Source: Phallusia mammillata
Lineage: Eukaryota > Chordata > Ascidiacea > Phlebobranchia > Ascidiidae
Direction of reading: 5' to 3'
DNA: 64,000 nucleotides
Assembly (NCBI GenBank): GCA_003260075.1
Contig: QLIY01000150.1
Location: 126,207-190,206 of the forward strand
Part shown: positions 26,401 through 32,712 of the stretch, piece by piece
Layout of the letters: every line of letters starts with the position of its first letter
How positions within the stretch are numbered: the first letter of the stretch is position 1
The notes under the pieces: model-generated
Database searches by the model: none
What the model was told of the DNA's origin: nothing
The model's input: the letters and a program-made list of their open reading frames with translations, nothing else
Position numbers and translations under genes: made by a program

Positions 26401-28975
26401 GTTTAAAACTCTTTTGCATTTTGGCTTTCCACGTCAACAGAAGTAGAATTAGAGAATGATTTGCATGACTAACAACTGTTGACAAATGGTTGTACTATGT
26501 TGCATCATGAAGAAGTTTTATTAAACAACAGCACCTAATACCACAAGATGCAGCTAGCATTATTTTTTATTACCTTAACATGCTTACAATCGAGTAAATA
26601 TGGTAATTGGTGTCATAAAAATAAGCCATAGCTCCAGGAAATTTAAAAACAGAAAATATTGTGTTTGCATGTGTGTAATGTCATGCACCAAACCAGCGCA
26701 AAATAAAAACTTTTCACTAGTATTTAGCATTTTGATTTTCCCAATAGTTAAAAGAAACCAGCCCACCCGAATTGAACAAACACATTTTTGCCCCAACTAT
26801 GATGGAGTTCTATGCATCTGAGGTTGTAAAGCTCAAAGCTGTGATCGAGCTTGTGACAACAGATCTTACTCTTTGTTTGTCAATCATGAAAGGAGAAACT
26901 GAGGTAAGGCTTGTTTTATCTCTTAAAGTGTGGTGATGTAGTTACTTACATTTTATTTTTTATTTTTGACATCTTCTAAACATTAACAATAGAAATTTGG
27001 TTGCTTTATGCATATGTTTTGTTAACAGTTAGTTATGAAATAAAATTTATAGTTTTGTGTGTAATACTCATCTAATATGCGTAATCTAAAAATTTGACAA
27101 TCTTAAACTGCCTGAATGAGATATTATCACTAGTTTCAGTTAAAATAGTAGGCCTACTATATATTTTGCCACATTAAACATGTGAACAAATCTGTTTTTT
27201 AACTAGTTATGTTGCAGATGTTTAAATTGGTAGTCTGTGCCTTAAAAAAACACTTATTTTTTGCAGGTGACATATAAACATGAAGAATTGATCAACAAAA
27301 TTATTCCAGATCAACTTCCATCATCATGGCAACATGACTACTCCCAGCTCATCAGGTTCCACAGAACAAACAGTCTTAGTCAATTTGTGACTGATCTAGA
27401 CCGAAGAGTTACTACTTTGCATCAATACATGGATATTGCAACACAGGCTGTTCCCAACATAACACCTACCCCAGGGTCAAATGAGGTTTGTAGATTTTTC
27501 AACCCACTTCCTGGTTTCACTGTTTTTTGGTGAAAGTTTCGCCAAGAAACATAATCTGTCATCTGATAATACTAAGTTCATATTCTAACTTTACAAAAAC
27601 ATCCAGAGCTGGTTAACAACCTGTAAAACACCTTCGTGTTTAAAGAGCATTTAAAATGCTGCAAAGTGAATTGCTGTAGCTTTTGCAAAGTTTTGTCTTG
27701 CTGTATCAATATTTACATAATTGTTTAAATTGTATCCAAACTTGTAATCACAGTACATATTACTTAGTCACTGCATTCTCGGAGTCGATGTTCATCAGCC
27801 ACACAAACCATTCTTTCATACAATTTGGCGGTTTTCACTCGGCCCGACCTGTTTCTACAGTCTGTGCTGTTTACTGTGGCTAAATCAAAGTTTCATGACC
27901 CCAACAAATACATATTCAGCAAACAGGTAATTCTTATTCTATGTTAGCATTCGAAGTTTAATAATATTAGTTCTTGTGTTCGACATATTTGTATGTTGCA
28001 TTGAAATTGGGTGTTTAGGTTTCAGTTTTGACCTCTACACAGCTTTTTGCAAAGCGGGACCAATAGGTTAAATCAGTGGTTCTCAAACTCGGTTTTCGGG
28101 CCACATGCGGCTCCCAACTACTTATTTTGCGGTTTGCACCAGACCTCAGAAAACCCACCAAAGATTGCTATTTTAGCTTTTAAGTAATAATATTTAAGGT
28201 TTCGTTTTATTGCGGCTCCCTACACACTTAAAAAAATACCATTTGGCCCCGACAATAAAAAAGTTTGAGAACCACTGGGTTAAACTGTTGCTAAACGTAT
28301 TTTTTTGCAGTGAGATTAAGTACTACAAGAGTGTAGATTTTTTTTATTGCTATTTTCTCTAGTTTGTTGTTATGGGATCGGCATCAGATGACAGAGAAAA
28401 TCATTCTACACCACCCTTGCCTTTCGGAAAAATATTTATTGATGGACTTTACCTGCACAAAGCTACCTATGACAGAAGAACAGGCATGCTGCAAGAATCG
28501 AGATCAACTAAGTTGTGCAAAATGCCTTTGTTGCAACTGACAGCACAAAAGCTGTCTACTTTTAAGAAGTAAATTATCTTGATCAGTGATTTTTTTAGAC
28601 CATATTTGTTATTAAATTGAGTTAACAAACTGTTTAACAAGATTATTGTTGTAACATATAGCAGGAGATTGATAAATCTCATTAAAAAATGACTTTGTAA
28701 TCATAAATCTAGTGGATTTTGTTTTAATATTTTAAATTATCTTTTAATGCAAGAAGATTGTTTATCTTAAGACTTAAACTTTTTAACACTGGCTATCTTT
28801 TAGATCTGAAAAAACAGAAGAAGCAATGTTTAAATGCCCTGTCTGGCTATGCAATAACAGCAACCCAGATATGTTTTCTACATCCGACATTATTACTGAA
28901 GCCCCAATGCTGGTTGACAACCCAAAAGCTCAATGGGAAACTATTGGGACTTCATTACTGTGCAAGTTGGATTAA
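585..28975 (+). CDS. DNHD1: Divergent dynein heavy chain, DNHD1-like, 3' two-thirds (about 50 exons)
   Basis: Motor part of a dynein heavy chain, about 3,060 codons from the AAA2/AAA3 junction to the stop at 28973-28975. GT-AG exons seen: 585-792, 1014-1156, 1663-2015, 2403-2550, 3241-3388, 3754-3983, 4714-4893, 5175-5276, 5520-5633, 5761-5887, 6350-6508, 6767-6930, 7216-7332, 7605-7746, 8055-8252, 8517-8624, about 8816-9039, 9525-9678, 10082-10334, 10738-10859, 11417-11644, 11709-11790, 12225-12361, 12508-12615, 13043-13160, 13829-14081, 14335-14519, 14843-14936, 15049-15221, 15689-15803, 15874-16065, 16445-16722, 17340-17583, 17848-17993, 18541-18723, 19051-19509, 19815-19946, 20218-20424, 20854-21027, 21360-21579, 22622-22816, 22964-23033, 23731-24493, 25244-25388, 25958-26167, 26748-26903, 27267-27485, 27767-27926, 28363-28568, 28804-28975. 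The domain order is plainly dynein. The degenerate AAA4 P-loop, long Ser/Thr-rich inserts and weak family motifs argue against a canonical axonemal or cytoplasmic chain and for DNHD1 (a sperm-flagellum protein in mammals). The paralogue assignment is inference. Several exons are broken by assembly gaps. Confidence 0.8.
1184..1440. repeat. Duplicated intron segment around G-run 1299-1308
   Basis: About 100 bases on each side repeat with substitutions and one poly-T length difference. Intronic in the dynein gene. Confidence 0.75.
1748..2004. repeat. Duplicated exon segment around G-run 1871-1880
   Basis: 1748-1870 and 1882-2004 are 123-base copies within one dynein exon. Removing one copy and the G-run restores the reading frame across the exon. 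Confidence 0.85.
2621..2664. other. Long G run, probable unfilled gap
   Basis: 44 consecutive G in a dynein intron with no duplicated flanks. Read as a scaffold gap with N rewritten as G. Confidence 0.8.
3241..6508 (+). CDS. Dynein segment: AAA3 module
   Basis: Seven exons. The Walker A loop is intact, LLVGEPGCGKSSLVRNLL at the start of the first exon, and the Walker B strand reads MALFFLDDISC in the second, so this module can be expected to bind nucleotide. Downstream come the SRLTRHF-like lid motif (MSPRLTRHFTVLNFL) and FHDIGQIMQ, equivalent to the NLRDxxxxxQG region. A short Arg/Gly/Pro-rich segment (exon 5761-5887) precedes RTVVRLWLHECSRVFHDRL, the conserved helix that links AAA3 to AAA4 in all dyneins. 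The frame carries through each junction; the donor at 5887 is phase 1 and matches the acceptor at 6350. Confidence 0.9.
4080..4690. repeat. Duplicated intron segment around G-run 4378-4387
   Basis: About 290 bases on each side are similar but clearly diverged (many substitutions and indels), so this pair shows strong allelic difference or an older repeat. Confidence 0.7.
6767..9039 (+). CDS. Dynein segment: long Ser/Thr-rich insert between AAA3 and AAA4
   Basis: Six exons encode roughly 310 residues of low-complexity Ser, Thr, Glu and Asp sequence (for example TSTSGESTSTSVNKESD and DESSESESSTEIAAAQQ), probably disordered, at a point where typical dynein heavy chains have only a short linker. 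No fold is recognised. The junction between the exon ending at 8624 and the next is not resolved: the acceptor at 8790 or 8816 with the phase left by the previous exon gives an early stop, whereas the open frame through 8817-9039 needs phase 0. A missed micro-exon or a sequence error would explain it. Confidence 0.7.
9525..13160 (+). CDS. Dynein segment: AAA4 module with degenerate P-loop
   Basis: Eight exons. Exon 10082-10334 reads LIFFGQAVRHIARLSRALW, then GGHALLLSSSAFSGRGSVVR. This aligns with the RGNALLVGVGGSGRQSLTR region of axonemal chains but lacks the GxxGxGK[S/T]-type loop, so nucleotide binding at AAA4 is doubtful. Later exons carry the usual KKAGVENKKAILMVEE strand, a SSNEECLDDICALIKEG helix, and WSKQSTIPHQVLHVSHLMA and MSNPFIFQQMAQLFVGISRM, the helices before the stalk. 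Two long G gaps (9845-9903 and 11289-11375) lie in introns here. Confidence 0.85.
9845..9903. other. Long G run, probable unfilled gap
   Basis: 59 consecutive G in the intron before the AAA4 P-loop exon; flanks are not duplicated. Confidence 0.8.
11221..11288 (-). mobile_element. tRNA-derived SINE fragment, head lost in a gap
   Basis: On the minus strand the segment reads GGTTAAGGCAGCCGCCTTG, then CACAAGGTAGTGGGTTCTA, resembling a tRNA with A-box-like and B-box-like (GGTTCTA) stretches. It abuts the 87-base G gap at 11289-11375, so the 5' end is missing. The surrounding A/T-rich sequence 11020-11220 may be its body. Confidence 0.4.
11289..11375. other. Longest G run, probable unfilled gap
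   Basis: 87 consecutive G next to a SINE-like fragment; repeats of this sort commonly stop assembly. Confidence 0.8.
11978..12144. repeat. Duplicated intron segment around G-run 12053-12062
   Basis: About 75 bases on each side are nearly identical, differing by one or two bases. Confidence 0.8.
13829..15803 (+). CDS. Dynein segment: stalk coiled coil and microtubule-binding domain
   Basis: Exon 13829-14081 is a charged heptad-type coiled coil rich in Glu, Arg and Lys (stalk CC1). Exon 14335-14519 opens the microtubule-binding domain and keeps its signature ALHALESLDENSLNEIKRY followed by NSPPQAIVVVV and a CxxxFG segment with NWENGKALICRD. Exons 14843-14936 and 15049-15221 complete the tip (SPEFL, then NWVHAVFRYAETLRLLQP, equivalent to the WCxAMxxY motif). 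Exon 15689-15803 is stalk CC2. The tip is close enough to the consensus that microtubule binding is plausible. A G-run with a duplicated flank sits in the intron at 15379-15390. Confidence 0.9.
15200..15590. repeat. Duplicated exon end and intron around G-run 15379-15390
   Basis: The last 30 bases of the dynein exon ending at 15221 and the following intron are repeated from 15391 onward with a few changes. Confidence 0.8.
15874..19509 (+). CDS. Dynein segment: AAA5 with acidic and Ser/Thr inserts
   Basis: Exon 15874-16065 has AAVGDSAIVAACVTYFGML, equivalent to the GDxLLxxAFxxYxG opening of AAA5. Exons 16445-16722, 17848-17993 and 18541-18723 add Asp/Glu/Ser/Thr-rich sequence not present in canonical dyneins. 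Exon 17340-17583 contains WSLIFDPDNEAKTWL, equivalent to the (P)LxxDPQxQ[A/G] strand. Exon 19051-19509 has YRNLVAENNVHPNFCVYLGA, equivalent to the NPxxxxxFRLxLxT strand, followed by LEHVVLGQERSEFEAQRR, equivalent to the LxxQLLxxVVxxERPDLE helix. In exon 16445-16722 an 86-base stretch is duplicated around the gap at 16598-16607. Confidence 0.85.
16512..16693. repeat. Duplicated exon segment around G-run 16598-16607
   Basis: Two copies encode ESYNSKTDTDSLWNDIED in frame on the left and in a shifted frame on the right. One copy must be dropped to keep the dynein frame. Confidence 0.8.
18136..18352. mobile_element. hAT-like non-autonomous element with 8-bp target duplication
   Basis: Inverted ends CAGGGGTGTGCAAACC and GGTTGCACGCCCCTG are flanked by GCATACAT on both sides (18128-18135 and 18353-18360). 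It lies in a dynein intron and contains a 34-base G gap (18281-18314), so its true length is unknown. Confidence 0.85.
19815..24493 (+). CDS. Dynein segment: AAA6 module
   Basis: Exons carry ILADSGILNALQAYKK and FDLSFVAAHGLRLFNAYE (helices before AAA6), FMTLVALNQMVVTGRMTDEE, LTIGQKALLWKVLRPE (equivalent to LxxFQKLLLIRxLRPD) and the large exon 23731-24493. That exon has GRWLLLKNCELATEWPEKFL (equivalent to GxWVxLQNCHLAxSW), FRLWIITRNKP, and KKLMLQVSMLHGVLLERMNFG (equivalent to the FxLCFFHAVVxERRKFG helix). It ends at the G gap 24494-24504. Partial copies of exons lie at 21715-21774, 23231-23300, 23624-23681 and 24505-24631, all against short G-runs; I treat them as unmerged contig ends. Confidence 0.85.
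21710..22680. repeat. Separated partial copies of a dynein exon
   Basis: 21710-21774 repeats the acceptor and first 50 bases of exon 22622-22816 and stops at G-run 21775-21784. The sequence between includes intron and the hAT-like element 22109-22562. The order suggests a misplaced allelic contig end. Confidence 0.65.
22109..22562. mobile_element. hAT-like element rich in GGTCAATTGACC palindromes
   Basis: Ends TAGAGTTGGCAAGCCGG and TGCCCAACCCTA are imperfect inverted repeats, flanked by a perfect 8-bp duplication AGTTTAAC (22101-22108 and 22563-22570). Both sub-termini carry the palindrome GGTCAATTGACC (22124-22135 and 22517-22528). The interior has a 10-G gap (22160-22169) and a near-duplicate segment joined at the only N in the window (22345). 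Confidence 0.8.
22820..23360. repeat. Duplicated exon and intron around G-run 23094-23103
   Basis: The short dynein exon encoding CCYHPDIHIMEKAKVKD (22964-23033) recurs at about 23231-23300 with one residue changed (I-M to I-L). Only one copy should be used. Confidence 0.8.
23415..23488. other. Long G run, probable unfilled gap
   Basis: 74 consecutive G before the large AAA6 exon; flanks not duplicated. Confidence 0.8.
23580..23790. repeat. Duplicated start of the large AAA6 exon around G-run 23682-23691
   Basis: Acceptor and first 58 bases appear at 23624-23681 and again at 23731-23788, with a Pro/Thr-type amino-acid difference near the start. Confidence 0.8.
24165..24642. repeat. Out-of-order exon copy between two G-runs
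   Basis: 24505-24631 repeats 24170-24292 (SSHKDIVKTTHRLLKVLSLS) but lies downstream of unique exon sequence, between G-runs 24494-24504 and 24632-24642. This is a misplaced small contig. Confidence 0.75.
24710..25310. repeat. Duplicated acceptor and exon start around G-run 24936-24945
   Basis: The intron and first 70 bases of exon 25244-25388 also appear at about 24710-24935. The copies differ at many positions in the intron but few in the exon (Thr-Lys vs Thr-Lys with silent changes). Confidence 0.75.
25244..28975 (+). CDS. Dynein segment: C-terminal domain and stop codon
   Basis: Seven exons finish the protein. LPSSWQ (exon 27267-27485) matches the IPxxW motif of the C-terminal domain. 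LAVFTRPDLFLQSVLFTVAK (exon 27767-27926) corresponds to the LxGxxxPxxFLTAxxQ segment. PFGKIFIDGLYLHKATYDRR (exon 28363-28568) corresponds to the G[V/L]YVxGLFLEGAxWD strand. The last exon ends CKLD-stop at 28975. The GGRxTDDWD motif normally found just before this segment was not seen; it would fall at the gaps 24494-24945 and may be missing from the assembly. Confidence 0.85.
25627..25917. mobile_element. hAT-like element in a dynein intron
   Basis: Ends CAGTGGTTCCCAACTT (from 25627) and AGGTTGGGAATCACTG (to 25917) are inverted repeats of the hAT type. A target duplication is not clear; flanks share only CTTAC. Confidence 0.6.
26243..26605. mobile_element. Element with 20-bp inverted ends in a dynein intron
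   Basis: ACCATATTTGTTCGATTGTA at the left and TACAATCGAGTAAATATGGT at the right are inverted repeats with two or three mismatches. No clear target-site duplication was found, so the superfamily is left open. Confidence 0.55.
28074..28277. mobile_element. hAT-like MITE
   Basis: Perfect 15-bp inverted ends CAGTGGTTCTCAAAC and GTTTGAGAACCACTG, flanked by GGTTAAAT and GGTTAAAC (28066-28073 and 28278-28285; seven of eight bases agree). It lies in the intron before the penultimate dynein exon. Confidence 0.85.
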
Positions 28976-29141
28976 AGTTCCTCATACAATGTTTGAACTA
29001 GTGCCAATTGGTGTTCTTTTTTGTGTTTTTTTCCTAGAGTGTGCCTTAGCTTGTCCTGTGTTTTAGCTACAAAGAAGATACATGTATTTTTTTACCTTTC
29101 CTTTTGTCACTGTGTGCATTACTGGATTATACTGTTTGTTG

Positions 29142-29147
29142 AATAAA
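29142..29147 (+). terminator. Poly(A) signal of the dynein gene
   Basis: AATAAA lies 167 bases after the dynein stop codon with a T/G-rich stretch following. It is the first canonical signal downstream of the stop. Confidence 0.6.
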
Positions 29148-29397
29148 AATAATTTGTAAGAAACAGTTGTAAATGTTTTATGTCGAAAATCGCAAAAAAA
29201 ACGAACACTGCCAAGTTCAAACATATGTCTGAATTTCCTAATGGGATTCGATTTAAGAATCACTTGGTTTATCAAAAATACTGAGGTAAAAAGTCCAAAT
29301 TTACGATGCTAAGTTACAATAAGTGTTTGGCCATGTCTTCCATATGGCCATCAATCCAGAAATTAAAAAAGAATTGCTAAAAAATATGGCAAAAACA

Positions 29398-30024
29398 TCA
29401 TTTTCTAGAACTTGACATCCTTTGTCTGATAAACTGATCGACATCCAAATAACGTTCCGCACAATTAGCAAGGCAGGTCTCTTGACGACCTAAACTGGTT
29501 CCAACTCTGTCGACGCATTTGTCCCAGCATTCGCTTGACAGCTTGTTGACGATGGTTTTTAGTTGCATCTGTTTACAAAAATAACAGAAAATTAAAAACA
29601 TAGTCTGCGGAGTATGGCAGCTGCAATTTGGGGGGGGGGGGTCTGCAGAATAAGGTAGTTTCCTATGTGACTTTGGGCATGCAGGACCGAATATGTTTAC
29701 TTTGCAATACAAATATCATCAGGTGTATTAAAAGTAGTATAGAGGACAATAAATGTTGTTGGTGTAAAAATGTTCTGCAGAGTAAAAAATGTGCCTGCAA
29801 TTTTTTTTAAACGACCCACACATGCAGATTGTTGTTCTCAGTTAGACCGCAGATAAATTAACCAGGTTAACCAAGTTCAGTAAGTGGGTGCAATTAGGGG
29901 GGGGGGAAGGTAGTTTCCTAGATGTGACTTTGGGCATGCAGGAATGAATATGTTTACTTTGCAAGACAAATATCAGCAGGTGTATTAAAAGTAGTATAGA
30001 GGACAATAAATGTTGTTGGTGTAA

Positions 30025-30096
<72 letters not shown>

Positions 30097-30406
30097 GTTT
30101 AAGTGAATAGGAGTCAAGATAAAGTTCAAGCGAACTGAAGTCAAGAAAAATACTGCAATAGAATAAACAAAAGATACTTTTGCACATGTTTGTGACAGAT
30201 TGCAATTATTAAGGAACAAAATGGCATTTCCAGACCCTGACTGTAAGCATTGTTAACTATGAACAAACCCTGAATAAAATCAGACTGTAATTTTTTTTAA
30301 TGCAGACCTGAGCTTCCATTTTCTTTTGTTCTTCCATGAGCATCCTCGCTAACTCTGGGTTGTCTTTCAGTTGCCGGGCAACGTCTTCCATCATGCTAGG
30401 GTCCAT
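29398..30406 (-). CDS. TIMM8: TIMM8-type small Tim chaperone of the mitochondrial intermembrane space
   Basis: Two coding exons, 30406-30308 and 29568-29398 (minus strand), joined by a clean GT-AG intron in phase 0, give 89 residues; human TIMM8A and TIMM8B are 97 and 83. The twin CX3C motif is intact: CWDKC near residue 47 and CLANC near 65, with the TIMM8-like tail AERYLDVDQFIRQRM. The family forms the TIM8-TIM13 hexamer that escorts hydrophobic precursors to TIM22 or TIM23. The start is the ATG at 30406-30404, giving MDPSMMEDVARQLKDNPELA. The intron contains three G-run gaps, including a 71-base one. The first 36 bases of the coding sequence are repeated with upstream sequence at 30557-30745, an assembly copy. 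It is convergent with the dynein gene. Confidence 0.92.
29600..30024. repeat. Duplicated TIMM8 intron segments around G-runs 29630-29641 and 29897-29906
   Basis: Segments 29642-29780 and 29907-30024 are near-copies. The second runs into the 71-base G gap 30025-30095. Confidence 0.75.
30025..30095. other. Long G run, probable unfilled gap
   Basis: 71 consecutive G in the TIMM8 intron. Confidence 0.8.
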
Positions 30407-30745
30407 GTTGTTAAAAGAACAAACCCAATTTGCGCAAGAAATAGTTAACAAACCCACAAATGCACAGAAACAGAGTGTTTCGAAGGTTGCAGATTCAACT
30501 CACATGTCTTTTAAATCCGGACCAGTGGGATTCGAAACGGCTCGAGGGGGGGGGGTAGTTGCCGGGCAACGTCTTCCATCATGCTAGGGTCCATGTTTTT
30601 AAAAGAACAAACCCAATTTGCGCTAAAAATAGTTTAACAAACCGAACAAACAAATGCACAGAAACCGAGTGTTTCGAAGGTTGCAGATTCAACTCACACT
30701 CACATGTCTTTTAAATCCGGACCAGTGGGATTCGAAACGGCTCGA
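30371..30745. repeat. Duplicated TIMM8 start and promoter around G-run 30546-30555
   Basis: The start-codon end of TIMM8 and about 140 bases upstream are repeated; the copies differ by short indels. Confidence 0.8.
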
Positions 30746-30785
30746 TTTCATTGCGTTTCGTCATAGTGCAAAATGACTGCAAAGG

Positions 30786-31325
30786 TGTGTTAAATAGATA
30801 TTAGATACTTTTAAATGATTTGCTTTGAATATCCTTACTGTAAAGGACTTTAACGAAACTGCCATGTTGGCTGTCCTTTTTATCAAACAAAACATTCGTA
30901 CGAACGCAAGGGGGGGGGGTGTTTTAAATAGATATTAGATAGTTTTAAATGATTTACTTTGAATATCCTTACTGTAATCTACTTTGAATATCCTTACTGT
31001 AAAGGACTTTAACGAAACTACCATGTTGGCTGTCCTTTTTATCAAACAAAACATTCGTACGAACGCAAAAACAACTACAAACTTATATAAATTGTAAACC
31101 GTTATGACTGTCTTGCTTTTTAAGAGAATGTATATTTTTAATTCCCTCACAAAACCCCATTATCAGTTTGCAAATTTAAACACACGTGTTTGTGGGGGGG
31201 GGGGTAACTACAAACTTATATCAATTGTAAACCGTTATGACTGTCTTGCTTTTAAGAGAATGTATATTTTTAATTCCTTCACAAAACCCCATTATCAGTT
31301 TGCAAATTTAAACACACGTGTTTGT
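30786..31325. repeat. Two duplicated segments around G-runs 30909-30919 and 31194-31204
   Basis: 30786-30908 matches 30920-31068 (with an extra internal 30-base repeat), and 31072-31193 matches 31205-31325. Intergenic between TIMM8 and BBIP1. Confidence 0.75.
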
Positions 31326-31433
31326 GTTTATTGTCTCTTTGGTAACTCGTCATAGATGGCTGCACATTTTCACACTCATCGCTTGAGCGAGTCGAAATTC
31401 CAGTTTGTTTACTTTACTTTGACGGTTGTTGTT

Positions 31434-31910
31434 TTGAAAATAGAGAAAAAGCGGTGATAAATTGCTATTTAATTTGAAGAAAAAAAGTATAGAGAGTACT
31501 AGTGCGTCAATTGTAAAAACAGTGCATATGAGTCATGTGACATTTTAAAATTGACTTTGTTAACATATATATTAACTAACAGACATCAAGTAACTAAACT
31601 GGATGTAAAAATATCAATGTATTTTTCGTGTCCTGCATTGAATACCGTTATCTTTGCATGTACGTTATTTAACAAAAGGGGGGGGGGAAGAAAAAGCGGT
31701 GATAAATTGTTATTTAATTTAGAGAAAAAAAGTATAGAGAGAAATCACTAGTGTGTCAATTGTAAAAACAGTGCATGTGACATTTTAAAATTGATTTTGT
31801 AAATATATATACTAACGTCGTCAACGTCAAGTAACTAAAACTGAACATCAAAATATCAATTTATTTTTCGTGTTCTGCATTGAATTCCGTTATCTTTGCA
31901 TGTACGTTAT
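31434..31910. repeat. Duplicated segment around G-run 31678-31687
   Basis: About 240 bases repeated with substitutions and small indels. Intergenic upstream of BBIP1; no gene seen in 31326-32200. Confidence 0.75.
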
Positions 31911-32247
31911 TTAAAAAAATATTGGTACATTTAGCAAAATAAACGAATGTTTCCAACAAGTTTTAGCTTTAGTTTGTAGTTGGTATTTTTTTTTCTATAC
32001 GGTGCTAAAATGCAACTGAAATACATTTGATGGTTTTTATTGTTAATGGGTGCTTCCGCAAATAATACATTTCATATATGACAGCTCAGACAGTTTTGTT
32101 TTCGATCTTTAATTTATGAGCTTCATTCTTATCCCAACTTGACAAGAGTTTTTCTGGTAGCCTTAGCATGTTGCAAAGCAAGGTAATTTATAGCACATGT
32201 GTAACAGTTTACTTTATTGCATTTAAGGTATTAGACTTTTGCAAACA

Positions 32248-32379
32248 ATGTCTAAATCAACGATGTTCAAAGAAGTTTTACCAAAATCAGGACAACTTTA
32301 CCAAGAGGATTTTCCATCTGTTGTTTTGTGTAAGCCTAAAATTATGCCACTAAAATCGATCACACTTGAAAAGATGGAA
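32248..32379 (+). pseudogene. Truncated duplicate of BBIP1 ending in a G-run gap
   Basis: It repeats the first 44 codons of BBIP1 with a few synonymous-looking differences and then runs into the 10-G tract at 32380-32389. The sequence after the tract (from about 32390) repeats the upstream flank of this copy. It is best read as the end of an allelic contig not merged with the next one, not as a real pseudogene. Confidence 0.75.
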
Positions 32380-32473
32380 GGGGGGGGGGCAAGCAAGGTA
32401 ATTTATCGCACATGTTTTGCAGTTAACTTTTTTGCATCTTTGTTTTTGGTAAGGTATTGGACTTTTGCAAACA

Positions 32474-32677
32474 ATGTCTAAATCAACAATGTTCAAAGAA
32501 GTTCTACCAAAATCAGGACAACTTTACCAAGAAGATTTTCCATCTGTTGTTTTGTGCAAGCCTAAAATTATGCCACTAAAATCGATCACACTTGAAAAGA
32601 TGGAAAAAATGCAACAGGATGCCCAGGAAACCCTTAAAAAGCAAAAGGAAGAAGAACAACAACACCAAAGCACTTAA
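32474..32677 (+). CDS. BBIP1: BBSome-interacting protein 1
   Basis: Single-exon coding region of 67 residues. [16 protein letters not shown], then [20 protein letters not shown], match vertebrate BBIP1 almost position for position ([32 protein letters not shown]). BBIP1 is the smallest BBSome subunit, needed for BBSome assembly and ciliogenesis and linked to cytoplasmic microtubule acetylation. The start is the ATG at 32474; an upstream AG at about 32451-32453 could be a cis- or trans-splice acceptor. The stop is 35 nt before the RITA1 start with no AATAAA between, which suggests a dicistronic transcript. A second, truncated copy lies at 32248-32379. Confidence 0.95.
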   Translation: MSKSTMFKEVLPKSGQLYQEDFPSVVLCKPKIMPLKSITLEKMEKMQQDAQETLKKQKEEEQQHQST

Positions 32678-32712
32678 GTCCAAAGAATCATACACTTAAA
32701 AAACTATTCAAA